64,000 nucleotides of DNA from Letharia columbiana. Lineage: Eukaryota; Ascomycota; Lecanoromycetes; Lecanorales; Parmeliaceae. Within the stretch, counting starts at the first letter, position 1, and each line of letters starts with the position of its first letter. The position numbers were made by a program, and so were the translations under genes. Under the pieces are notes generated by a model. It searched no databases. It was not told where the DNA came from and worked only from the letters and a program-made list of their open reading frames with translations. Below, one piece after another: positions 1-10,398 of the stretch. The DNA lies in contig NW_023501134.1 of assembly GCF_014066305.1 (NCBI RefSeq), positions 1 through 64,000 on the forward strand. The letters are read 5' to 3'.

Positions 1-884
1 CCATATAATCTCTTGTTCTCATCTATAATCATACCATTCTGTGCGTCCAGATAACTTTGATTGATTATACCCCGTCCATCATATTGACGGGGCCACACCG
101 TCCCACGTAGCGTATCGTACACGCTCGTTCTGACGGTACTCCTCCCTCCGTCGGTCGTTCTAAGCACATCAATTTGATATCCTTTGGCTATGTTGGCTTC
201 CTTGCTTGCCAAAAATCTTGTGCCCATTACAACGCCACTTCCGCCCAGAGCCAGGCAGGCAGCGGCCCCTCGACCTTCCACTATACCTCCTGCTGCAACT
301 AGAGGTATACTTCCCATTCCCATCCCTCGTAACGAATCAGCCACCTCTGGAAGCAAGCTCACAATTCCAGCACCATGTGCTAGTCCGTGCCCTCCAGCAT
401 CAGAACCTTGAACGACAAGGACGTCTGGATGACAAGAACGGGCAACTTCAATTGCGTCCATGACTGTCCCAATCTGTATCCATATTTTTGTTTTCCCCTT
501 GCTCACCTCTCTTATTTTTCTCGTCCACTCGACAAGGTCTTCGTTCTTCCTTGGTGCAAAGAACCACACCGCAGCGGGTATATGCTCCCTCAGAGCCTCC
601 AGCGCTGTCTCCAGTTCGACACCCCAGTTGATAAAGCCCACACCAATGGGGAGGAAGTCTGAGCTCGACCCTGGAACAGGATTTTGCGCCACTTGATCTG
701 CGACTTTTTGCAACTCCTTTTTCAGATCAGCCACGTCAGTACCCGCAGCGAGCCAGCCAAAGCCTCCAGCCTGAGACACTGCATACGCAAGCGGCGCTAG
801 GGCTATCAGCCTCATTGGAGCGTTGGCTATGAGGGGGCTCCGGGTCCACGGGTATGCTGTGTTCAAAGTTGTAGTAGGTATCAT
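1..884 (-). CDS. Nitronate monooxygenase (2-nitropropane dioxygenase family), 3' end beyond window
   Basis: This is an FMN-dependent enzyme of the nitronate monooxygenase family, which oxidises alkyl nitronates such as propionate-3-nitronate to carbonyl compounds and nitrite. The frame is open without introns from the ATG at 884 to the left edge, about 294 codons, so the C-terminus is missing. Visible family hallmarks are the N-terminal NAPM segment followed by AVSQAGGFGWLAAG (about residues 35-48), the central QGSDAGGHG (about residue 165), and the FMN phosphate-binding VAAGGI and VMGTRFLAS segments. The start was chosen because MIPTTTLNTAYPW leads directly into the conserved N-terminus. The gene is divergent from RPB11 across about 375 bp. 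Family assignment is secure; the physiological substrate is not known from sequence. Confidence 0.9.
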   Translation of the reverse strand, partial: MIPTTTLNTAYPWTRSPLIANAPMRLIALAPLAYAVSQAGGFGWLAAGTDVADLKKELQKVADQVAQNPVPGSSSDFLPIGVGFINWGVELETALEALREHIPAAVWFFAPRKNEDLVEWTRKIREVSKGKTKIWIQIGTVMDAIEVARSCHPDVLVVQGSDAGGHGLAHGAGIVSLLPEVADSLRGMGMGSIPLVAAGGIVEGRGAAACLALGGSGVVMGTRFLASKEANIAKGYQIDVLRTTDGGRSTVRTSVYDTLRGTVWPRQYDGRGIINQSYLDAQNGMIIDENKRLY

Positions 885-1259
885 CTTCGCAAATTCTATT
901 GGCGCATGGCCACCTATCTCCAGAATTGGCAGGGGGTGGCAGAAGAACGACTGAGTGCGGTTCATTCCGCTGCGAGCACCAATCAAACCTCCCTAGTCTA
1001 CGTCTTGGCGCCAGATTCTTGAGACAATGGTTGTCGAAAGCAGTTGTATCTCTTACCATCTCCATAGTATCGCATATTTTATTTTGCTTCAATTGCTCTT
1101 AGCTACAAATCTACACAACCAGTGCATCGAAGAAAGCCTCACGAGAAAACTTCCTGTAGTGCAAGGCATTGTGAAGCAGGAAAAGTGTTGTGAAAAGTCT
1201 GGGTTCAACTACAGACAGCAAGAGACTCAGCAGTATTCAAGGAGACAGGACTTGGGAAA
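885..1259. promoter_or_regulatory. Divergent intergenic region between nitronate monooxygenase and RPB11
   Basis: This 375 bp spacer must contain both promoters because the two genes are transcribed away from each other. I see no clear TATA box or named regulator site. The short reading frames here match nothing and read across the real start codons. Confidence 0.5.
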
Positions 1260-2425
1260 ATGGCGAATGCCCCAGACAGGTATGTGTGATTTTGAATGTA
1301 TTTCTTCATATGATTCGGCATTTTGTTGCAGTCGTAAAGAACATCAAGATGGCTATGCAGGCCTTTAAATTCCAAAAATGTCAAATTCGTAGTGGGAACT
1401 ATGGTTGGCAAGTCTTCATATGCCACCCAACTTACAACATGTTATGGCATGTGTACGATTAGTCGCCATCATCCAAGTGCGTTAGCTTTGATGCATCATT
1501 CACTTTGTGCACTCAAATTCACTTTCCAGTCCTTCATCTACTTTTGTTTGATCTTCACGCATTTTCCTCACATATCTATCGATCACGTGCCTTATGACCT
1601 GAGTCATGGCATCTCAACACTCTCGTGGTAGCCTGAGCCCTACATTTTCGGCCGACTACATTGCTCCTACGGGTGACTATGTGACTCGTCCATACACTAC
1701 AAACTTAAGCACTACCCAGCACACATCTGTACACTCGCATATGAGGTCAGCTTCATTGCACATGTCAAGCATGAATCCCAACGCAGGCAACGCAGGCTAC
1801 AGACGCGAGTCAAGACCTACAGCAGAGGATAACACGCAGCCTAGGTTCGAACTTTTTCTATTAGGTGACGGCGAGAAGAAAGTCACCGAAGAGGCAGATA
1901 CACGTGAGTTCGATTTCCAGACCATCTCCATACCTCACAATCGATTCCCCAGATCTTTCTCCATATTACATCCCTACACAACTTTGCAGAGCGTTCCTTC
2001 CCTTTGCTAACATATGATGCTTCGTCCACTCAGGTATTCCCTCATCATCGATCTTCACTTTCAACAAGGAAGATCATACTCTCGGTAATCTTCTCCGCTC
2101 GCGACTTCTACAATCGCCACACGTCAAATTTGCCGGCTACAAAGTGCCTCATCCACTTGTCAGGTAAAGCCATTTCCCACGCAAATCTTCCAGGTGCCTG
2201 AAACTCTCTGCTAACACTCCTCGCCTCATAAGTAAATTTGAACTCCGAGTTCAGACTAATGGCACCCTCAGCCCTCGCGCCGCCCTAATGCAATGCTGCA
2301 AAGATCTGGTCAACGACCTGAGCATTCTAAGCCGCGAGTTCACCAAAGAATTCGAATTGAGGAAAATGGTAGGGGACGGAGCTAAGGCGGATGAGAAGAA
2401 GGACGATAAAAGGGCGGGGAGATGA
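1260..2425 (+). CDS. rpb11: RNA polymerase II subunit RPB11
   Basis: RPB11 pairs with RPB3 in the assembly platform of RNA polymerase II in the nucleus. The model is exons 1260-1279, 1845-1903, 2034-2163 and 2233-2425, giving 133 residues (yeast has 120). The 20-nt first exon encodes MANAPDR, the near-invariant family N-terminus, and joins in phase to [16 protein letters not shown]. The core [19 protein letters not shown] and AGYKVPHPL follow, then FELRVQT and a C-terminal helix. Introns are 565, 130 and 69 nt, all GT-AG with branch-like CTAAC/ATAAC. The first intron is unusually long and contains an ATG at 1606 whose frame runs openly into exon 2, so an N-terminally extended form is formally possible. 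Identification is firm; use of the alternative start is unknown. Confidence 0.93.
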
Positions 2426-2957
2426 TAGGTCAGATTCACAAAAGGCGCAGCAATTTGCATAGCGATGAAGACTGGCGTCAGGCGTTGGCGGAAAACGGCA
2501 TGAAGCTAGGAGCCGAACCCTCGAATAAGATCAGACCAGATACCAGAAGCAAAACGTTGTCATGAAAACATTCATGCCATGATTCAATACTCATAGTGTG
2601 AATGGGAGTGGAAATTTGGGTATCAACCTCGAATATTGTTGTCCGCACGATCAAACTGCTTCGGAAAGGAAGTAAAACAGCACAAGAAGCTCCTTGAATT
2701 TATTTTATCAGAGCCTTAAGGCATTGGTCACTTTCAACTGTCACTTTATCTGGCACCTGGCCTGCTGGACGACCTTATTTATTGTTACTTGGCAGCCTGA
2801 CACCCTGAAGAGGCAAATCCCATACGTGCAAGTTAGCCGAGTAGGAGTAGCGCCCAAGAGTTCCAAAACATCGTCAGTTCGTCACGCTTGGATAATGGGC
2901 TCAGACTCCCTCACATCCCAGCTCTACATCTTTTTCCTTTGTCTGTACCGATAATTC
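2426..2957. other. Intergenic, no gene seen
   Basis: This 532 bp lies between RPB11 and PAN1, both on the plus strand. It holds the RPB11 3' region and the PAN1 promoter and 5' leader. A reading frame at 2694-2954 has no recognisable similarity. No repeat stands out. Confidence 0.5.
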
Positions 2958-5900
2958 ATGTATTCAGCATCAAGTTCCTACCTGGGAGGGGGCAACAGCG
3001 CCCGTCCAGCCCCTCCCCAGTATGGACAGTCTTACCCCCAGCAAGGCCAGCAGCAACCAAACAGCACTCAACAGCTTGGCTACAATGCGCCTCAGCCTAC
3101 TGGCTTTGGTGCAGCTCAGCTCCAACCTCAACATACAAGCTACCCAGGTCCGGGACAGCAGCAAAGCTTCCAAGCTTCGCAACAACAGCCACAGTACACC
3201 GGATACCCTACGCAAAACCAACAGCCTTCCCAGAACCAGCTTCCTCAACAACAGCCTTTTCAGACGGGACAGCCTCCTCAGCAGCAATTTACTCCGCAGA
3301 AGACAGGTCAAACCTCCTCCCAAATAGCCCAGTCTTTCTCCTCAACGCCTGCATCGCAACCTTCAGCGCCCCGAGTTACCGCATCAAGCACAAAAATACC
3401 TAAGATTCGGCTATCATATTTGACCGCCACGGATCAGGCGAAGTTTGAGCAGCTATTCAAATCGGCAGTAGGTGATGGACAAGCTTTAGATGGTAAGCAG
3501 CCAAGGAAGAGGTCGCTGCTACAACTAAAAAAACATAGGCGAGAAGGTCAAAGACTTGCTGATCCGATCGAAACTTCCCGGAACTGATCTTATGAAGATA
3601 TGGTACGACATGCATGAGATCCTGGTGTCCAACAATTGACAATTTCTAGGACTCTCTCGGATACAACGAAGTCGGGTCAGCTCCTCTTTCCGGAGTTCGC
3701 TCTAGCCATGTACCTTTGCAATTTGAAGCTTGTGGGAAAAGAATTACCGCAAAGCTTGCCGGAAAAGATCATGAACGAAGTCTCTAGTATGGTGGATATC
3801 ATTTCATTCGGCGTGCCTGACGATCGTCCTGTGGCGCCTCCTCGAAGCAATGCGCCCAATTTCAATGCTCCAACCTCAGCAAGTTCCGCCTCCGTAATTC
3901 AGCAGCCTCAGCCTCAGGCTTCGAACAGCCAGCTGCTGTCGCAGATTGCATCTCAACCGACAGGTTTCGCAGCGCAGTACATCCCACCTCAACCAACGGG
4001 CTTTGGAAATCAGCAAACCGGCTTCACATCACAGCCGACTAGCTTTCAGCAACAGCAGACAGGGTACCAGCAAAACGCACAAGCTACGGGTTACCAAGGT
4101 CCCAGGCCTCCCATGCCGCCAATGCCGACGGGTTATGGCTCGAATCTCTCTCCAGCACAGACTGGCAACCAACCGTCAATGCCTCTTAATGCTCAGCCTA
4201 CGGGACGCCCTGGGCAGTGGGGGCTTGTGAACGCTCCGGCTTCAGGATTGCCAAATATTGATGCTCTACAACAGCGTATGATGCCCCAAGCAGGCCGTGA
4301 AGGAGGATATACAACGGCTGGACTGTCGGGTAGCGCTACGGTTCCGTGGGCTGTTACCAAGGATGAGAAGAAGATCTACGATCAGCTGTTCAAGGCCTGG
4401 GATGGATTCAACAAAGGCTTCATTGGTGGCGATGTTGCCATTGAGGTCATGGGCCAAAGCGGACTACCTAAAGCCGACCTCGAAAAGGTTTGGACTCTGT
4501 CCGATCCTAGTAATAAAGGAAGATTAGATATGGATGAGTTCGCTGTCGCTATGCATTTAATTTACAGGAAGCTGAATGGCTACCCCGTGCCTAATCAGCT
4601 GCCACCAGAGCTTGTCCCTCCATCGACAAGGAACTTCACGAATTCAATAGATACTGTCAAGTCGCTACTTTCACAAGATGCCGAAACCAGGAAAAGTACG
4701 GGTTCCTTCCTTCAACCGCAGAAAACGGGTGTTAGCTATCTGAAGAACCATTCATTCCGGAACGATTCGAACGGCATCACGCCAGGACGAAAGGATGCAA
4801 CCATCTTTCGAAACAACGATGATGATATCGGGTACAGATCGAGTGCGCGCCGCAGGGTTGGTGGTGATGGACGTACTCCTTCACCCGCTCAATCAACATC
4901 ACCATCTTCCGAAAGATCAAGTGATGATCTGTCGATCGAACAGCTGCGTAAGAAGATCCGAGAAAAGCAGGTATTGCTAGACGCAATTGACTTCAAGGAT
5001 GAGAACGCTGCGGAAGAAGACGATGCTCTTGATCGAAGGGATCGTCGAGAGGCCGAGGACCTTTATCGACGCATACGGCGGATTCAAGAGGACATCGATA
5101 GCCATCCCAAAGCAACGCTGCGAAGCATTGATTCTAGCGCGGAACGAAGGACCTTGAAACGCCAATTGCAGAGATTGACAGACCGTCTCCCAGAACTAGC
5201 GTCTCAAGTCAGAAAGACAGAACGTAGCATTTCTGATGCCAAGATTGAATTATTCCGTATGAAAGATGCAAAAGCCCACCCCAGCAGCGCCTCCACGATC
5301 GTTGGTACTGGACCCGGCGGGGCTGTCACAGAGGCAGATAGACTCAAGGCGCGCGCGAAAGCAATGATGCAGCAACGCTCTGCGGCTCTGACAGGTAAAG
5401 GTGCTCCCGCCAGCGGAGATGACAGCGGTGCCGCTGCAAGACGCTTGGAGGAGGAGAATTCAAAAGCTAAGAGTGAACGGGAGAATAATGAAAATATGAT
5501 CAAAGATGTGGAAGACAGCGTACGAGACTTTTCTCGTGGTCTTGAGGATACTCTGATGCAGGATGGTGAGGATGCGAGCAGTGAGCACGAAAGACGGAGG
5601 TGGGAGGACGGCCTGGGTGTCGAGGATGAAGTGAGAGACTTCATCTTTGATTTGCAGAGGAGTAGTCGTAGTGCCAAAGTACGAAGTGAAGAGTGGGTCC
5701 TTCTTCCTAGCACGATGCTGGGCTTCTGCTGATAACCTCTAGTACTGGTAGTACTCGTTCCGATGAAAATGGCCGAGGTCCCTCTCGTAAAGATAGCTCG
5801 CGTGACCTTACACCGACCAGCCATGACAGGAAGCCCGAGTCTCGGGAAACTTCAAGACCAGCAGCTGCTTCTGCTTCTGCAGGCTCTTACTCATCCTACA

Positions 5901-7606
5901 AGACCGGCGAAGATCGAGCCGCATTCATAAAGCAGCAGGCAGAGCAGCGTATGGCCGAACGTCTTGCAGCTCTTGGCTTAAAACCACCAACTAAGTCTGG
6001 TGAATCTGCCCAGCAGAGACAAGAACGCGAAGCCAAGGAACGTCAAGAACGAGTCCGTCAAGCTGAGGCAGAGGATACCAAGCGAGAAGAAGAGAGGCAA
6101 CGTAGGCTTGCCGATGAGCAACCGTCTGCTCCAGAAATTAGCAAGTCCTCCAAAAAGCCACCTCCTCCACCAACGCGAAACCGTAGAGCAGACAGTGCCG
6201 CGCAGCGTGAGGAAGTCAAACGGCAACAAGACGATGATGCCCTCAGGGCCGAAGCCGAGCAGCAAGGAAAGGAGCAAGCGATCAAAGATCAGCAGCGGGT
6301 CCAACAGTCAGAGACCAAGGGCATGGAGTAAGTCACGATGAAGGGTGAAGATACCGACGCAGAAGCTAATAGAGCGTACAGAAACGAAGCTCAACGACAG
6401 GAACATGACCTGGCCCAAGAGCGTGAAGCTTCGCAGGCTCGTCTTAAAGCGCTAGAAGAGCAGGTCAAGCAAGGTAAAGTTAAGAAGCAGGAGGAGAAGC
6501 GCAGGAAGCAAGCCGCGGAGAGAGAAGCAAAGGAGAAGGAAGCTAAGCTTGCAGCTCAGCGAGCAGAGCTGGAAGCTGCAAAGGAACGGGAACGGCAGCT
6601 ACAGTTGCAATTGGAGAGCCTAGGCGACGAAGATTCGTCTGACGAGGATGGACCTCAAGAGATTACGCCACAAGAGACTACGCCATTGAACAGTCAGGTG
6701 CTCTCAAGAGAAGGTAGTGTCCAGGCGTCTAATCGCTCATCACCGCCATTTGCGCCTGCGGCCAAGGCCGAAGCTTCAATGAGTCCACCTCCAGCGCCCG
6801 TCCAAAGTCCTCCTGCGGCACCAGCTCTTTCACCGCCAGCACCAGCACCGTCGTCATCATCTTCATACGGTGCAGATACCAAGAACCCATTCTTCAAAAA
6901 GATGAATCAAGCTAATGAAACGGCCGCTACGCCGCCATCCATTGCCTCACCAAACACTGCTGCCGAATCCACAAATCCTTTCCATCGTTTGACTCAACAG
7001 CAGGAATCCGCAAAGTCTCAAACGCTTCCTCCACCTCTCACTTCTACCCCGACCGGCGACCGCCCATCACGAGTTCGTCCGGAAGAAGATGAATGGTCCG
7101 TTGTTGACTCTACCTCGTCCTCAGATGACGAAGAGGATACCAATAAACCAACAGGAGGTAGCGCGAAACAACTCGCTTCCATGCTGTTCGGCACAATGGC
7201 ACCCCCCAGGCCCTTATCAGCTATGGATGATAAAAAGACTATGGAAAGCCCAACTAGCCCAACACCCCCAACACCAAGTACAGCTACGGCCATGTCTCCA
7301 CCGCCACCCCCACCCATGCCGGGAAGTTTCGATGACGGAGAACCTCCAGCTGCACCCCCACCCCCACCACCGCCTATGCCGACGTCAGGCGCTCCGCCTG
7401 CACCTCCGCCTCCACCACCACCGCCTGGAATGACAGGTGCACCACCAGCGCCTCCGCCACCACCGCCTGGAATATCGAGTGGTCCGCCAGGTGGAAAGCC
7501 GAGTATAGGAGGCTTACTGGGCGACATTCAGAAGGGAACAGGTTTAAAGAAGGTTCAAACCAAGGATAGGAGTACAGCTAGTACTGCTGGGCGAGTGCTA
7601 GACTAA
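2958..7606 (+). CDS. pan1: Actin cytoskeleton-regulatory complex protein PAN1
   Basis: PAN1 is an Eps15-like scaffold of the endocytic coat that activates Arp2/3-driven actin assembly at the plasma membrane. Exons are 2958-3492, 3539-3602, 3650-5692, 5743-6327 and 6382-7606, giving 1483 residues; the four introns are only 46-54 nt. The order is: a Gln/Pro-rich N-terminus with repeated QPTGF-like motifs; EH domain 1 ([15 protein letters not shown] through [11 protein letters not shown]); more PTGF/QTG repeats, likely Ark/Prk kinase sites; EH domain 2 ([18 protein letters not shown] through [11 protein letters not shown]); a long charged coiled coil; a proline-rich stretch; and a C-terminal WH2-like segment ([14 protein letters not shown]). 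The [17 protein letters not shown] start is typical. The donor of the intron 5693-5742 (GTGGGT) is the least certain junction and was chosen by phase. Confidence 0.95.
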
Positions 7607-7925
7607 ATTGAGATACGAGTGGAGGGAAAGGAGATTCGGGCTTCTCATACATGGTAAGGGCGGTCACTGGAGAAGGACTGGAAGAGGTCGCTTCACTGTA
7701 TCAATCATTTGTAATATAAGTAAGCTCAAATTGGGAAGACAGACAACAAATGTTCAAGTGTTTTGCCTCTACTAGACGGAGATACATGAAGTATTTGGGC
7801 CTCATGGTGGCCGACTGTTGAGTCGACAGCTCATGTTACAACTCGCTAGCGCCACGGGAAACGCCAAGATTTTGTGAATTTGCCCGCACAAAATCCACGA
7901 CTACGACTTTGTTACGGCCATCAAT
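7607..7925. other. Intergenic, no gene seen
   Basis: This 319 bp between the PAN1 stop and the eIF3m start presumably holds the PAN1 3' untranslated region and the eIF3m promoter. No specific element was recognised. Confidence 0.5.
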
Positions 7926-9308
7926 ATGCCTGGCCCCACGAATACTCTGCTGATCGAAGGCTCCTTTGAGGAGCTTGCCGATGAACTCGCACATTACGTC
8001 GATGAGGTCCAAAAGAAACAAACTCCGGACAACGCCAACATTCAAGCAGAAATCACGCCTCTGTTGGAGAAGGGGCAGAAGGATGAAGTGCTCAAAAAGC
8101 TCGTCACTGCCAGCGATGTGCTGAATACCGCTCCGGAGAAGGGTGGGCTGCCTGTCTGCACAACTTTTTTCAGGGCATGTGCTAAAGATCAGGATACAGA
8201 ATTCATAGCAGCCTACAACCTCCTCATCCACCTAGTCCGCCAATCACCGAACCTCGACAAATTCCTCCCCAAAATCTGCCAGAACCTTTCCGCCCCCATA
8301 AAGTCCTCCCCAAACAATGGCCCCGGCCTCGCCCTTTCCATCCTGACCACGATCTTCAACATCCTCCCCCCAACGAATGACACCCGCTACCACGTCTTCC
8401 TCGCAGTCCTGCGCGTCGTACGCAGCTCTTCCTCCTTCGAACTCCTCCGGCCGCAACTCAAGAATCTAGACAGCTGGATCGCAGCGTGGGAGACTGACGA
8501 AGAAGACCAACGCAAATTGTATCTCGAAATCGCCAATGTCGCCGCGGAGGCGGGCGAAGATGCGCAGTCATATCTCTATCTACTCCGAACCCTACGCGCC
8601 ATCCCCGCCGACGAGGTCTCCTCGCCAGACTCCCACAACCTCGCGATCCGTGCGCTCAAGGCCGCTCTCTCCCATCCCTCGCACTTCGACTTCCAAGACC
8701 TCACCTCCAGCGATCCGATCCAAGCGCTCCGCAAGTCGGAACCAGAATGGTATGAACTGCTTGAAATATTCAACGCCGAGCTGCTGGACGACTACAATGA
8801 CTTCCTCGAATCCCACGACGACTTCTTGTCCGACGCGTCCCTTGATGCGGCAGTTCTGCATCGGAAAATGCGCCTGCTCACGCTCGCTTCGCTGGCCGCG
8901 AGCACACAAAGTCGGAGTCTGCCATATCAGCATATAGCCCGCGCCCTACAGATCCCCAGTGAGGATGTAGAGATGTGGGTGATCGATGTGATCCGCGCCG
9001 GGCTCGTGGAGGGCAAGCTGTCCCAGCTCAACCAAACCTTCCTCATACATCGGAGCACGTATCGCGTGTTTGGGGAGAAGCAATGGACCGAGGTGCAAGG
9101 GCGGTTGGATACGTGGAGGACGAGTCTGGAAGGAGTCCTCGCCGTGGTGAGACAGGAGCGGATAAAGATGTTGGGGGAGCGGGAGAGAGAGTTGAAGGAG
9201 TTGGAGGGTAGGATGAACGGCGGGGGCGGCGGCGGGAGTGGCGGAACGGGTCGAGGGATGGGTGGAGGCAGGAATCCGAGGGATGGGTTCGAGATGGGGC
9301 TTGACTGA
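7926..9308 (+). CDS. Translation initiation factor eIF3 subunit M
   Basis: This is the PCI-domain subunit M of eIF3, a cytoplasmic complex that recruits mRNA and initiator tRNA to the 40S ribosome. It is a single exon of 460 residues, close to the usual fungal length. The N-terminal start MPGPTNTLLIEGSFEELADELA, the helical-repeat middle, and the PCI winged-helix part (RKMRLLTLASLAA, then IARALQIPSEDVEMWVIDVI and KLSQLNQTFLIHR, about residues 318-390) are typical. The end is a glycine-rich low-complexity tail (GGGGGGSGGTGRGMGGGR). The second half of the gene is noticeably GC-richer at third positions than PAN1, but the frame is uninterrupted. Confidence 0.93.
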   Translation: MPGPTNTLLIEGSFEELADELAHYVDEVQKKQTPDNANIQAEITPLLEKGQKDEVLKKLVTASDVLNTAPEKGGLPVCTTFFRACAKDQDTEFIAAYNLLIHLVRQSPNLDKFLPKICQNLSAPIKSSPNNGPGLALSILTTIFNILPPTNDTRYHVFLAVLRVVRSSSSFELLRPQLKNLDSWIAAWETDEEDQRKLYLEIANVAAEAGEDAQSYLYLLRTLRAIPADEVSSPDSHNLAIRALKAALSHPSHFDFQDLTSSDPIQALRKSEPEWYELLEIFNAELLDDYNDFLESHDDFLSDASLDAAVLHRKMRLLTLASLAASTQSRSLPYQHIARALQIPSEDVEMWVIDVIRAGLVEGKLSQLNQTFLIHRSTYRVFGEKQWTEVQGRLDTWRTSLEGVLAVVRQERIKMLGERERELKELEGRMNGGGGGGSGGTGRGMGGGRNPRDGFEMGLD

Positions 9309-10398
9309 AGTCACGAGCGGTGGCGGCCCGGTGGCACGACGACCATGATATCAAAAGCGATGGCTGAGGTAATAGCATCAGCGGCTTTGACTGGATTCGT
9401 CACCGCCACTGACAACGGTCCTGATGTTTGTGGCCATCAAAGCTTCAAAATCCTCTTCCACATCCCTTTTCCCTTCCCAAAAGTACCTACGAGTACTATG
9501 CCTAATCCCAGTCTCCAACAATAGCTACCTTATCCACCACCGCATTCCCCCCCCCCCCCAAAGAAAAAAACCCCCAGCCTGCCACTTTCCCCAAATCCAC
9601 AGGCACGCAAGTACCCCATCTACCATCTCCACCACCCACCGCTCCCACGCTCCTCTTCTCCAGCCTCATCATTACCCATCAGGGTTACGCTCACCGGCCA
9701 TTGCATCGACCCGACCCCAGCCCCGATTGACGAACGCCGCAGAACCCCTACATCCTGCTTCTCACAGAGTAGGTAGGTAGCGCGTGGTAGTCGGCCAGTA
9801 ACGATCCGAAGACGGGGTTCCGCCAAACGGCCCGGGCTGCCTTCATGACCTTTCTATACGCAGATGTCATTCTTCTCGCGCGACTTTCCCCACCATCGAT
9901 CGATCGATCCATCATCCCCTTAGCCTCATCGGTCACTCGTGTTATATGCTACCAAACCTCCGTGAACCGGTCGAAGAGATTATCTTTTCCCGAGCTCATG
10001 ACCACTTTCTTTATCATTTTCGCCGGTTGGCGAATGGGATCGTTTTCGCCACACTTGCCCACGTGGCGGCGATCGAGTCCAGCCTCCGGGTGATATTGCC
10101 GGCCGGCGACTCCTCAGACTGGATTATTGGGAACGAAGGGAGACGGGGATGGAGGGCTCGGATGGTTGTTGGAGTGGGTTGGAAAGGTCAAGGATAAAGG
10201 GTCTTCGTCAGGATCTGGTGAGCACTTCGAACCCGTGTCGAGGTTCACGTTGCATAGCGGTACGGGGATGGGTGAAACGGTTGTTAAAGGAGAGACGAAT
10301 GGCCCAGTGACTGGAAGTCCACAGGATTGGAACGACGCTAAATGGTATCTTCCGCATCGCATAGGCAGGCAACAGGAACCGTTCCACACGCCCGCTGC
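9309..10398. other. Convergent intergenic region, no gene seen
   Basis: This 1.09 kb lies between the 3' ends of eIF3m (plus) and sulfite oxidase (minus). It includes a 13-base C run at 9547-9559 followed by an A/C-rich stretch, and a short GATC tandem near 9897-9912. Reading frames of 60-118 codons occur on both strands but none shows recognisable protein similarity. Confidence 0.5.

Noticed and set aside
1606..2010. Taking the long frame from 1606 as the RPB11 N-terminus
   Set aside because: The conserved MANAPDR exon at 1260 joins in phase to exon 2, so the 1606 frame lies in the intron. It is kept only as a possible alternative form.
7018..7527. Glycine-rich minus-strand frame
   Set aside because: It is the antisense of the PAN1 proline-rich region, whose frame and domain order are secure.
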